Source of the DNA: JBBQSU01 sp038234815
GTDB lineage: Bacteria; Planctomycetota; Phycisphaerae; Tepidisphaerales; Tepidisphaeraceae
Direction of reading: 5' to 3'
Length of the DNA stretch: 42,609 bases
Assembly: GCA_038234815.1 (NCBI GenBank)
Contig: JBBQSU010000010.1
Coordinates: forward strand, 1-42,609
Part shown: piece after piece, positions 17,201 through 24,407 of the stretch
Numbering within the stretch: the first letter of the stretch is position 1
Layout: the number at the start of each line of letters is the position of its first letter
Notes under the pieces: generated by a model
What the model was told of the DNA's origin: nothing
Database searches by the model: none
What the model saw: only the letters and a program-made list of their open reading frames with translations
Translations under genes and position numbers: made by a program

Positions 17201-17731
17201 CGTTTGCAGGTTCGGCTCGGTGTTATTTTCTGACCGCTTCTGCCAATATCCGGCCAGCGTAACCGCCGACGTGGGATTCGCCGGGTCATTGGAGGTGATG
17301 GTGAGCGAGCCGAGGATGGACGCTCCCCCATTAGGATCGGTCGTGTAATTGGTTTGGTTGTAGGAATGGGCCGGCAACGTCTGTTGATTGAACTTCAAAG
17401 TCACTTCAACCGAGGCATTGGGGGCCAGGCTGAGATTGTTGTACCCGCCGGCAGGGGCATCCACATATTCATAAGGCCCATTCAATACCACCTGGTTCAG
17501 CACCAGTGCCTGATCGCCGGTGTTTTTCAGAATCAGCTTGTTGGTATCGTGAACAATATTCGTGAGAGTGCTGTCCGGCGATTGAATACGATTGAAGATC
17601 AGCCGATCATTCGAGGGAAGCCCCTCAGCATTCTGAATGGTCAAGACCGCCGACAGTAGTCGCCGGTCTTCAAGGGTTTCGATGACGGGATGAATAGCGC
17701 GGAGCAGGGTTTCGGTTTTCAAGGATTGCAT
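14222..17731 (-). CDS. Large secreted multi-domain surface protein with LEDRRLLS (LEPRxLL-type) N-terminus
   Basis: This 1169-residue protein starts with a basic/hydrophobic segment and LEDRRLLS at residues 20-27, a variant of the LEPRxLL motif that marks surface or secreted planctomycete proteins. In order it shows: a choice-of-anchor-D-like beta domain (~30-150, with LTITSNDPANPT), a less clear region (~150-360), a fibronectin type III domain (~362-450, TSVTLNWSAVNFPALGGYNVYRSS), two cadherin/Ig-like repeats (~459-547 and ~554-647, each with NVxANDN/T and a GxxxYTPN-like strand), and a long beta-solenoid-like C-terminus (~677-1169) with repeated L-S-S-L-x-V-x-G units. No dockerin or sorting tail is evident. 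ATG 17731 is chosen because GGAG lies upstream; GTG 17794 would put 21 polar residues before the motif. Likely a cell-surface or adhesive protein. Confidence 0.88.
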   Translation of the reverse strand: MQSLKTETLLRAIHPVIETLEDRRLLSAVLTIQNAEGLPSNDRLIFNRIQSPDSTLTNIVHDTNKLILKNTGDQALVLNQVVLNGPYEYVDAPAGGYNNLSLAPNASVEVTLKFNQQTLPAHSYNQTNYTTDPNGGASILGSLTITSNDPANPTSAVTLAGYWQKRSENNTEPNLQTIVNLVSGYTTQIASNPTVVDLSQPLDSRTLYGEELYSDSWATADPSKAVSVRQIAGFHTQGNVVRTYWYGASNQTSHILFSSQAAEGQTLLPHAQGSGTSPLQSSFSTAGTFGFRIDNEYSNDQINIDRNNTAGGGHHVRFYPLKDAQGNNIPNTYLMAMDYAVLQTINYDFNDNVYIVSNLRAATTPPAPEGLSATHTTTSVTLNWSAVNFPALGGYNVYRSSTPNSGFVKLNGSPLAGTTFTDTTNTAGVSLYYRVTGVDNTSPGVESQPSSILAASPGGPVANDDIINANTAVQVTFNVVANDTGGVVADTVELISPPIHGTATVDPSTGLVSYVSAAGFAGSDTLTYRVSDSSGTHSDPAAVTIVVTNPIIGTPIAVADSAHTLFNTPVIINVLANDNANAGLNDATVTVVPGQGQARGTAVANPDGTITYTPNTDTVGGDSFKYTVTDNNGVTTSSTLVNLNIGVQIGSTAGQKRKLVYAVPDISAGPSSQATVTISRGLAAVYFSGSGTVVTAGSLYTVSGGVTAAEIDLSNTTASSALTIKRSGGVTDPIVINDIVGLSPMGSIVAPGVDLMGDANLPGLKSLRIGNMENATLLIGAQSGSSVSITAGNIINSTVTSAVRVSKLAANEWVNDENSNQTISAPALSALKITGEFDAGLNIGSESSISSKTLLGSAVVGGVADGFWGVAGGASSIRIGSAGANFGAGISGKLSSLKIVTGSLPSEVTAGRIGSIVVPGDFTGTVNATQLSSMRVGGNLTNAHIMLSGIPASATRLSSLYVGGAVSGSTISVDGNVSSIFVRGSFGGDLTATKLSSLRVAGDLNAANIDLTGPATGTIALSSLSVAGSIIDSIVQSNGYIGSVVASAMSGSVLAAGVNPGLSIASASLADIGTKKIASVRLTGKTGTQFSNSRIMAQTLSGVSLGAVDTTTSGGVAGDVIRSVKFAVGDVVFNASGSKLADQAAFDAYAATRVADPAVTFGQFQIKIV

Positions 17732-18082
17732 CTGAAGACTCTCCAAAGGAACGTTTGTCTCACCGACCGACTCGTCACCCGACGAACCGGCCACACGACG
17801 GAAATATCACTAGCGACTTTCGCCGTCTGCTGAAGAAAACTTCAGGCGACACGAAAGGCAATATCGGCATTAACTGGCGTTTTGGTCTAGTAGAAACGCA
17901 GCATACTCGGACCCAAAGACGTCGCCGACCGTGCGCATGTTTCCGATCCCGACAGTCTAGGCCGACCAAAAGGGCAAAGGAAAGCGCCGATTTGATCGAT
18001 TGATGGTCCATTGCGGTGGCCACTTTGTCAGTCTGCGACCTGCATCACACGGCAATTTCATCCCTCAGCCCGCTGTCCGATG

Positions 18083-18115
18083 TGGTGCGCAAAATTTCTT
18101 CGCATTCGCGCACCA
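18083..18115. repeat. 8-bp inverted repeat TGGTGCGC...GCGCACCA, second copy of the 12463 element
   Basis: TGGTGCGC (18083-18090) and GCGCACCA (18108-18115) are exact reverse complements separated by 17 bases. The right arm extended, TTCGCGCACCAA (18105-18116), equals 12485-12496 over 12 bases, and the arm-to-arm distance is almost the same (16 against 17 bases). The centre differs (AT-rich here, GGCGCC there), so it is the arms that are conserved, as expected for a dimeric regulator site. Confidence 0.6.
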
Positions 18116-18384
18116 ACAATCCGCCTCCTCGCAAATTGCAGTATTTTAATTAAGTGCCTTTGTAATAATGATTTGTGACAGTTCCACGGCACCCCGAATT
18201 ACGCAAATGGGATCAACACTCCGTAACTCGTAGCGAGCTGCATAATCCCTTAATTCGCAGGGACTTAGTGAATTTTTTTGCTGCGATTTGGCCCTCTTGT
18301 GGACACCTTAATGGACCCGGACACGGGCCATGGGGCTTATGAAAAGGGACATCTTTTAGTACAGGCTGAAGACGTTCTTTCTCA

Positions 18385-18420
18385 GGCCTTTCCGCCAACA
18401 AACCACCTTTGGGAAAGGCC
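18385..18420. repeat. 9-bp inverted repeat upstream of the thioredoxin gene
   Basis: GGCCTTTCC (18385-18393) pairs exactly with GGAAAGGCC (18412-18420), with an 18-base loop. It lies ~80 bases upstream of the exported thioredoxin start at 18502 and is followed after about ten bases by a T-rich run (18431-18452). It could be an attenuator-like leader hairpin or an operator; nothing in the sequence decides between them. Confidence 0.4.
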
Positions 18421-18501
18421 GAGTCAGGGGATTTTATGTTTTTTCTTTTCCACACCAACTAGATGCGATATTGTGTTGTCTCACCTATTCAGGAGATGAT
18501 T

Positions 18502-19518
18502 ATGAGATGGACATCGGCATCATTGGTTGCGGTGCTGGCGCTGTCACTGTTGGCTGGGGCCCCGGCGACACTTCGGCTTAATGATCTGGTCAATCACCCA
18601 GAACGGCTCCCGGCTAAAACTAAGCTGAATAAAGCGTTCCGATTAAATGGTGGCAAGCCACTGGCCGTTGGAGATGAAGTGGCGGTGCTGGAATTTAATG
18701 GCGCGAAAGTGACCGTCGATGCGGGGAACGAGCGCATCTTCGAGATCAATCCCGGCGACTGCACGCTCCTGGAATCGGCCAACGAAATCTGGTCGAAATT
18801 GTCCGCGGCCCAGCGCGAGATCGACCTGGCGAAGGTGGTGAACGATGCGTCTCTGTGGCCGATGCAAGTGAAGACGCTTGTTGGATTCAATATCGAAGGC
18901 GGCAAGCCTATCGAGCCGGGTACGGACATGGACGTTTTCACGCTGACCCGCGAGGGGATCAAGGTGGCTTTGCCCGGCGAGAAAAACTTTATCCTGATCG
19001 ACGTGGCCAAAACCGACGCGATCGCGCGTGCCCGCGAGTTGGCGCTGATCGACCCAATGAAACGGCCGTCGCGCATCGCCAATGCACTTCGCGGCAAACT
19101 CATGGATGCCCAGGGCAAGCCGGCCGATGAAGCGAAGCTGGATACGGCCAAAGTGTTTGCGCTGTATTTTGGTGCCAGTTGGTGCGGGCCTTGCCGCCAA
19201 TTTTCACCCTCGCTGGTGAAATACGTCAACAAGACCAACTCGCCAGTAATGATGACGGTAATGATGAGCAACGACGAAGAAGATGGGAAGATGCTGGGTT
19301 ATATGAAGGAAGAGAAAATGCCCTTCCCGGCGCTGCCGCTGGCGGTGCTGCAAAAGAATGGCCTGCTGATCAGCTACACCGGCAAGATGATTCCGCAATT
19401 GCTCATCGTCGATCGCTTCGGCAAATTGTTGGCCGACACCTATCAAAATGGACAGTACGTTGGCCCGGCAGTTGCGCTTCGCCAGCTTGATGGCATCCTG
19501 CGCGCCGCAGCGAAATAG
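18502..19518 (+). CDS. Exported thioredoxin-like protein with CxxC (tryparedoxin/nucleoredoxin-like C-terminus)
   Basis: A 338-residue protein with an N-terminal signal segment (MRWTSASLVAVLALSLLAGAPA). Residues ~25-200 form a region I do not recognise, possibly two small beta domains. The C-terminal ~110 residues are a thioredoxin fold: VFALYFGASWCGPCRQFSPSLVKYVN, with the redox pair Cys228-Cys231, then VMMSNDEEDGKMLGYMKEEKMPFPALP and the cis-Pro turn GKMIPQLLIVDRFGKLL, close to tryparedoxin/nucleoredoxin-type oxidoreductases. It should reduce or shuffle disulfides outside the cytoplasm. ATG 18502 is chosen because AGGAG ends six bases before it; ATG 18496 in the same frame is too close to that site. 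It converges with the YyaL-like gene, whose stop is 30 bases away. Confidence 0.85.
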   Translation: MRWTSASLVAVLALSLLAGAPATLRLNDLVNHPERLPAKTKLNKAFRLNGGKPLAVGDEVAVLEFNGAKVTVDAGNERIFEINPGDCTLLESANEIWSKLSAAQREIDLAKVVNDASLWPMQVKTLVGFNIEGGKPIEPGTDMDVFTLTREGIKVALPGEKNFILIDVAKTDAIARARELALIDPMKRPSRIANALRGKLMDAQGKPADEAKLDTAKVFALYFGASWCGPCRQFSPSLVKYVNKTNSPVMMTVMMSNDEEDGKMLGYMKEEKMPFPALPLAVLQKNGLLISYTGKMIPQLLIVDRFGKLLADTYQNGQYVGPAVALRQLDGILRAAAK

Positions 19519-19548
19519 GGGCGATGTGGGGCCGGGCAATGGTTGCGA

Positions 19549-21771
19549 TCAGGTTTGGTTTTGTAGTGGGATTTCTATGCGTTTGACGATCGCGGGATAG
19601 CAGGCGTCATTGGTGCAGGCTTGATAGGTTAGCCGAATGTGCAACGGCCCAGCAGGCGGACTGGCTAGTCGCAAGCGGATATTGATCTGATCGAAATAAA
19701 CGCAAAGCGGTTCGGCAGTGAACGAAAATTCGGATTCGATACCGACGGGAAAATCTACGCTGGCTTCGGCGTTGGTTACTTCCAGTTGCGTAGCCACAAG
19801 TTTGCCGGTCGTTTGGTTGGAATTGAGATGATAACCCTCGGCGATGGCCAGAGTAAGAATGGCTTCAGTTTTTGATGCCCATTGGGCGCTGCATTGAACG
19901 ACGGATTCGGCGAGTTCTGTTGGAGAAATCGGCCGGCCGGGCGTGTTGCCAGCGGGCACTTCGATCGGCCCAAAGCGATGAACGTATTCGAACGCTGCTT
20001 CAAGCATTGAACTCATGGCCTCAGGTTGTTGGCTTAACGGTCCGGCGAACGCCTGGATGACGGCCCGGGCTTCATCAGCCTGGGCGAGATCAAGCAACGC
20101 CAGGGCCAGTTGGGCATTTCCGCTGGGAAGCGGCGAATCGCTGGCGACTTTCTGGCGGACAATTAGGTCTTCGGCACCGGCAGCAGTGAAGAAAAATCCA
20201 CCGGTGGATGGGTCTTGGAAACGTCCCAGCACCGAGATCATCAAACTGGCGGCGTGGTCTTTCCAGCCCTCGTGCCCGTCGGCATTACGGAGGTCGATCA
20301 GCGCGCGGATGAGGAAGGCGTAGTCGTCGAGAAAACCGTCGTATTTGGCTGTGCCGTCCCGGCTCGTGCGCAAAAGCCCGCCGTCGGGAAGGCGATGATG
20401 GCGCAAGAGGAAATCGGCACAACTCCGTGCCGCAGATAGATATCGTTCTTCCTGGAGCACCTGGCCCGCGTGAGCGAGTGCGCGAATCATCAGCGCGTTC
20501 CAACCGGTGATGACCTTAGTATCGAGCAGCGGTTGCTTTCGCTTGCTTCGTTCGGCAAGGAGTTTGCCGCGCATTGGTTCGAGCTGCTGGTTCACCTCGG
20601 GCGAAAGCGGTTCGGGCAAATACAGCACGTTTTGATCGGCGTAGCCGGGTCCGCCATGCGGGTCTTCAAAATTCGGCCCGCGATCGACGCCGTAGGCGTT
20701 GTTAAACAGCCGCGCGTCGTCTTGGCCGAGAATTGCGATGATTTCAGCCTCGGTCCACAGGTAGGACTGGCCTTCGCGGTGATCGACTTCGGCATCGAAT
20801 GCCGTGTAAAACGCGCCTTCGGAAGAAGTCATCTCCCGGAGGACGAAATCGAAAATTCCGCGGGCCGTTTCGGCATAAAACGGTAGTTCGGTCTGGCGAT
20901 AGGCTTCGACATACAGCCAGGCAAGCATGGCGTTGTCGTAGAGCATGATCTCGAAATGTGGCACGCGCCATTTTGCATCGGTGCTGTAGCGATGAAACGC
21001 CCCGCCAAGGTGGTCCCGAATTCCCCCTTGGGCCAGGGCATCAAGCGTGTGGGTGACTTGTTTGAGCAAGCGTTCGTTGGGGTGATGGGCCAGAAACGCG
21101 AAAATAGTTTCAAGCAGTGTTTGTCGCGGGAATTTCGGTGCCCCACCGAATCCGCCATGCCGGGGGTCATAGTCGCTGGCGCTTTGGTCGATCAGTCGCT
21201 GAATCAGTGGAAGATCGATCGTGATCGACTTTTCCGGCAGCGCGGGCTGCGCTAGTTCGGTCAGGACATCGACAAGTTGGTTGGCCGATTGAGTGACCTC
21301 AGGAGATCGATCATGAAACGCACGACTCAACGAGCGAAGAAGCGTCATGAAACCCGGCCGGCCGGCCATGTCGTCCTTGGGGAAATAAGTTCCGCCATAG
21401 AATGGGCGCAGATCGGGCGTGAGAAAAACGCTCATGGGCCAGCCGCCCCGGCGCGTCAGAATTTGCACCGCCGTCATGTACAACTGATCGACATCGGGTC
21501 GTTCTTCCCGATCCACCTTGATGCTGATAAACAGTTCGTTCATCAACGCTGCGACGGCAGGGTCTTCAAAACACTCCCGTTCCATGACGTGACACCAGTA
21601 ACAGGTGCTGTATCCGACCGACACGAATATGGGCTTGTTTTGAGAGCGCGCGGCCGCGAACGCCTCTGTGCCCCATGGGAACCAATCCACGGGATTGTGG
21701 GCATGTTGCAGCAGATAAGGACTGGTTTCGCTGGCCAGGCGATTGGCTGGCGCGGTGTTTTGAGACGTCAT
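19549..21771 (-). CDS. YyaL/DUF255 (SSP411-like) thioredoxin-domain protein with C-terminal DsbD-alpha-like domain
   Basis: The first ~165 residues are the thioredoxin-like DUF255 domain: NRLASETSPYLLQHAHNPVDWFPWG, then STCYWCHVMERECFED with CxxC at residues 57-60. A long alpha/alpha-barrel part of glycosidase-like fold follows (~170-640; DYDPRHGGFGGAPKFPR, GGIRDHLGGAFHRYSTDAKW). These are typical of YyaL proteins, whose biochemical role is still unclear. The last ~95 residues are unusual: LTYQACTNDACYPAIVKRIEIPL, with Cys719 and Cys724 followed by Tyr-Pro, resembles the E. coli DsbD alpha-domain active site. ATG 21771 has AGGAG eight bases upstream; an open frame runs on to 22053 but overlaps truD and is not supported. 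No signal peptide is visible, which is odd for a DsbD-alpha-like module. Confidence 0.88.
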   Translation of the reverse strand: MTSQNTAPANRLASETSPYLLQHAHNPVDWFPWGTEAFAAARSQNKPIFVSVGYSTCYWCHVMERECFEDPAVAALMNELFISIKVDREERPDVDQLYMTAVQILTRRGGWPMSVFLTPDLRPFYGGTYFPKDDMAGRPGFMTLLRSLSRAFHDRSPEVTQSANQLVDVLTELAQPALPEKSITIDLPLIQRLIDQSASDYDPRHGGFGGAPKFPRQTLLETIFAFLAHHPNERLLKQVTHTLDALAQGGIRDHLGGAFHRYSTDAKWRVPHFEIMLYDNAMLAWLYVEAYRQTELPFYAETARGIFDFVLREMTSSEGAFYTAFDAEVDHREGQSYLWTEAEIIAILGQDDARLFNNAYGVDRGPNFEDPHGGPGYADQNVLYLPEPLSPEVNQQLEPMRGKLLAERSKRKQPLLDTKVITGWNALMIRALAHAGQVLQEERYLSAARSCADFLLRHHRLPDGGLLRTSRDGTAKYDGFLDDYAFLIRALIDLRNADGHEGWKDHAASLMISVLGRFQDPSTGGFFFTAAGAEDLIVRQKVASDSPLPSGNAQLALALLDLAQADEARAVIQAFAGPLSQQPEAMSSMLEAAFEYVHRFGPIEVPAGNTPGRPISPTELAESVVQCSAQWASKTEAILTLAIAEGYHLNSNQTTGKLVATQLEVTNAEASVDFPVGIESEFSFTAEPLCVYFDQINIRLRLASPPAGPLHIRLTYQACTNDACYPAIVKRIEIPLQNQT

Positions 21772-21912
21772 GGTGATCGCTCCTGTCTCAAGCATAGACG
21801 CCCCGTCGCAAGCCGACCACGAGATTTGCACCGACGAGGCGAGGCTTCGGCGGCCTGGCTTCTGCAACGCGCGATAGACGGCCCGCCTGCATTCAGCGAA
21901 GATCGTAGTCTT

Positions 21913-23133
21913 ATGAATCCTCTTCCGTATATGACTACGCATTTTTCGGGCATCGGCGGGGCTATCAAGCAGCGACCGGAGGACTTTTTTGTTCAAGAAA
22001 TTCCGGCTTATGACCCCTGCGGCCAGGGGGAGCACGTCTATTGTGAAGTACAAAAGGTCGGGCTTTCCACTTTCGATCTGATCGACCGCGTGGCCGGCGC
22101 GCTGAAGATTTCCCCGCGAGATATTGGATACGCCGGACTAAAGGACGCGCAAGCCCTGACGCGACAGGTGATTTCCATCGCCGGCGTCACCGAAGAGCAG
22201 GTGATGGCGCTGCATCTCCCCGATGTCCAGATTCTATGGGCGGTGCGACATGGAAATAAGCTGCGACTGGGGCACCTGGCGGGCAACAGGTTTGCCATCA
22301 AGATTCGCGAGGTGAATCCGACCGATGTGGTGAAGTTGCAGCCGGTATTGGATGAATTGACCCGGCGAGGCGTGCCGAACTATTTCGGGGAACAGCGGTT
22401 CGGTCGTCGAGAGAACAACCACCTGTTGGGCGCCGCGATCATCCGCGGGGACGACACGGAATTGCTTCGGCTTCTTCTTGGCGATGCCGATCCGGCCCGA
22501 GACGACGCGAAGCACTTGGCTGCCCGGCGGGCATTCGATCGCGGAGATTTGGACGAATCGATGCGTCTTTGGCCGCGACAGGCGGGGATGGAGCGCCGCA
22601 TCCTGGCCCGCTTCATCAAAACGCGCAAGGCGTCCGATGCCAGTCGCTTGATCGAAGAAAAACTTCGGCGGTTGCTCGTCTCGGCCTTGCAAAGTGAAAT
22701 GTTCAATCAGGTCGTCGCCGAGCGTATCGGATCGATCGACACGTTATTGGACGGCGAGATCGCCTGGAAGCATGACAGCGGCGCGTGTTTTGCCGTGCCG
22801 GTGGCCGAACCCGAGAAGGCTCGCTGCGAGGCGTTTGAGATCAGCCCGAGCGGACCGTTGCTGGGTTATCGGCTGCTTTTGCCAGAAGGCGAAGCGATAA
22901 AGGCGGAACAGCGGGCGTTCGATCGCATGCGCCTCAAGCCCGAGGATTTCCGCAGGGCTGGGGATTTCAAGGTCAAAGGCTCCAGACGGCCCCTGCGTAT
23001 CCAGCCTCGGGAAACCAGCCTGTCGGCCGGCGTTGACGAACACGGCGGGCACATCACCGTCGCTTTCACCCTGCCCACCGGTTCTTACGCCACCGTGCTG
23101 CTCCGGGAACTGATGAAGAACTCCGACGCGTGA
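21913..23133 (+). CDS. truD: tRNA pseudouridine(13) synthase
   Basis: TruD converts U13 of tRNAs to pseudouridine. The 406-residue product shows the family blocks IKQRPEDFFVQEIPAYDPCGQGEHVYCEVQKVGLSTFD, the active-site segment IGYAGLKDAQALTRQVIS (catalytic Asp in GLKDAQA), and RRGVPNYFGEQRFGR, followed by the TRUD insertion domain (~160-310). It ends with the LRIQP...ITVAFTLPTGSYATVLLRELMK block that closes the family. The start ATG 21913 has no clear ribosome-binding site; ATG 21931 is a possible alternative. The open frame runs much further upstream (to 21277), but that part lies antisense to the YyaL-like gene and is not coding. It is divergent from that gene, with ~140 bases between the starts. 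Confidence 0.95.
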   Translation: MNPLPYMTTHFSGIGGAIKQRPEDFFVQEIPAYDPCGQGEHVYCEVQKVGLSTFDLIDRVAGALKISPRDIGYAGLKDAQALTRQVISIAGVTEEQVMALHLPDVQILWAVRHGNKLRLGHLAGNRFAIKIREVNPTDVVKLQPVLDELTRRGVPNYFGEQRFGRRENNHLLGAAIIRGDDTELLRLLLGDADPARDDAKHLAARRAFDRGDLDESMRLWPRQAGMERRILARFIKTRKASDASRLIEEKLRRLLVSALQSEMFNQVVAERIGSIDTLLDGEIAWKHDSGACFAVPVAEPEKARCEAFEISPSGPLLGYRLLLPEGEAIKAEQRAFDRMRLKPEDFRRAGDFKVKGSRRPLRIQPRETSLSAGVDEHGGHITVAFTLPTGSYATVLLRELMKNSDA

Positions 23134-23234
23134 GGCCTGAAAAGTGCGGTGCCGCAGACGGTCAGATAATGTAGAGATCGCAATATGTCTGCCTAAACCT
23201 CGCCGCTCCTGGCTCCGATATCCAAAGGGAAATA

Positions 23235-24389
23235 TTGAGACAAGACGTGACGAAAAATTCGCATCGACATTCTGCCCTGAGTGACGCCCAACGGATTGCG
23301 CTCCTGGATCGACTGGATCAAGAGGACGCCCAGGAGAAGGCCAGCAACCGCCGGGCCGCGCCCCGGCTGAAATATCGCAAGACCGACGTCGCGTTGCACG
23401 TCATTCAACCCGGAGGCGGGGCAACCGATATCGTCGTCTCGACCCGCGACCTGTGCGCCAACGGCGTGTCGTTTTTGTATTGGAGTTTCCTGTACACCGG
23501 CACGGTTTTGCGTGTCGTGCTGAACAAACGGATGGGCGGGGAAGAAGTGCTGTCCGGCAAAGTGGTGTGGTGCCGGCACATCTTTGGCCTGCATCACCTG
23601 ATCGGCGTCAAGTTCGCCACACGAATCTTTCCCAAGTTATTTACCGATCCGTCGGAATGGGATGCCGAATCGCAGGATGCCAAGATCGATCCGAAGGAGT
23701 TGAACGGGAAAATTCTGCTGGTGGACGACCAGGAAATTGATCGCCTGCTGTTTTCCCATCACCTGCAAGGGACGAACCTCGAGGTCTTTGCGGCCTCCAC
23801 CGCGGCCGAGGCTGTCGCCCTTTTGAAGAAGCATTCGTTCAATCTGGTGGTGTCAGATCTGAACCTGACGGAGATATCCGGCGAGGATGCGATCAAGCAG
23901 TTTCGATCCGCGGGTTATCAGGGCCGGATACTGATTTTGACCGCCGAGACATCGACCCAGCGGATGCGGACGGCGATGGAAGCCGGTGCGGCGGCCGTGC
24001 TGCACAAGCCCTATACCCCGCATCAATTGCTCTCGACAATCTCGCAATGGCTGGCAGGTGTGAAGCACGACACCGGCGATGAAGCCATCATCAGCGAATT
24101 GGCTGGCAAGCCTGGGATCGACGAGATGCTGACCCAGTACGTCGGGCAGGTGTTGAATCTGCTGCAACAGTTGCGGGCGCACATTGATGCACAGAACTTC
24201 GACCTGGTTCGTAAGTTATGTCAAACCCTTAAGGGGACCGGCACCGGATACGGGTATCCCCTGTTATCGGAATTCGCCGGCAATGCCTTGAAGATCCTGG
24301 ATACGTCGATGTCCGTGACAGAATCCATGACCGAGTTATGCCAACTTGAGAACGTCGCCCGCAGAATCAGCGCCCATAAAGCGGCATGA
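23235..24389 (+). CDS. PilZ - response-regulator receiver - HPt-like protein
   Basis: Three signalling modules occur in one 384-residue protein. A PilZ domain (~40-135) has the c-di-GMP-binding arginines in NRRAAPRLKYR and a DxxxxG turn, DLCANG, in which the usual Ser of DxSxxG is Cys. A receiver domain (~157-275) shows ILLVDDQEID, phospho-acceptor Asp208 in VVSDLNL, Thr in LTAET and Lys in LHKPY, so it looks functional. The C-terminal ~100 helical residues resemble an HPt domain (LCQTLKGTGTGYGY), but the phospho-His of HTLKG is Gln330. The start is probably TTG 23235, behind AAGGGA; GTG 23247 is possible. It has no signal or membrane segment and is transcribed alone. It likely combines c-di-GMP and phosphorelay input; partners unknown. 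Confidence 0.85.
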   Translation: MRQDVTKNSHRHSALSDAQRIALLDRLDQEDAQEKASNRRAAPRLKYRKTDVALHVIQPGGGATDIVVSTRDLCANGVSFLYWSFLYTGTVLRVVLNKRMGGEEVLSGKVVWCRHIFGLHHLIGVKFATRIFPKLFTDPSEWDAESQDAKIDPKELNGKILLVDDQEIDRLLFSHHLQGTNLEVFAASTAAEAVALLKKHSFNLVVSDLNLTEISGEDAIKQFRSAGYQGRILILTAETSTQRMRTAMEAGAAAVLHKPYTPHQLLSTISQWLAGVKHDTGDEAIISELAGKPGIDEMLTQYVGQVLNLLQQLRAHIDAQNFDLVRKLCQTLKGTGTGYGYPLLSEFAGNALKILDTSMSVTESMTELCQLENVARRISAHKAA

Positions 24390-24407
24390 GTTGCGAGCCA
24401 TTTTCTC

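Larger units (their letters stand above)
17732..18501. other. Long divergent intergenic region
   Basis: About 770 bases separate the starts of the LEDRRLLS surface protein (-) and an exported thioredoxin (+). I find no supportable gene. It contains an inverted repeat at 18083-18115 that shares its right arm with the one at 12463-12496, a second hairpin at 18385-18420, and an A/T-rich stretch (18140-18175) that could hold promoters. The plus-strand gene has a clear AGGAG at 18491-18495. The region is noticeably lower in GC than the coding parts, as usual for regulatory DNA. Confidence 0.5.

Noticed and set aside
21277..21912. Upstream extension of the truD frame
   Set aside because: It lies antisense to the YyaL-like coding region, and TruD similarity begins only at the ATG at 21913.
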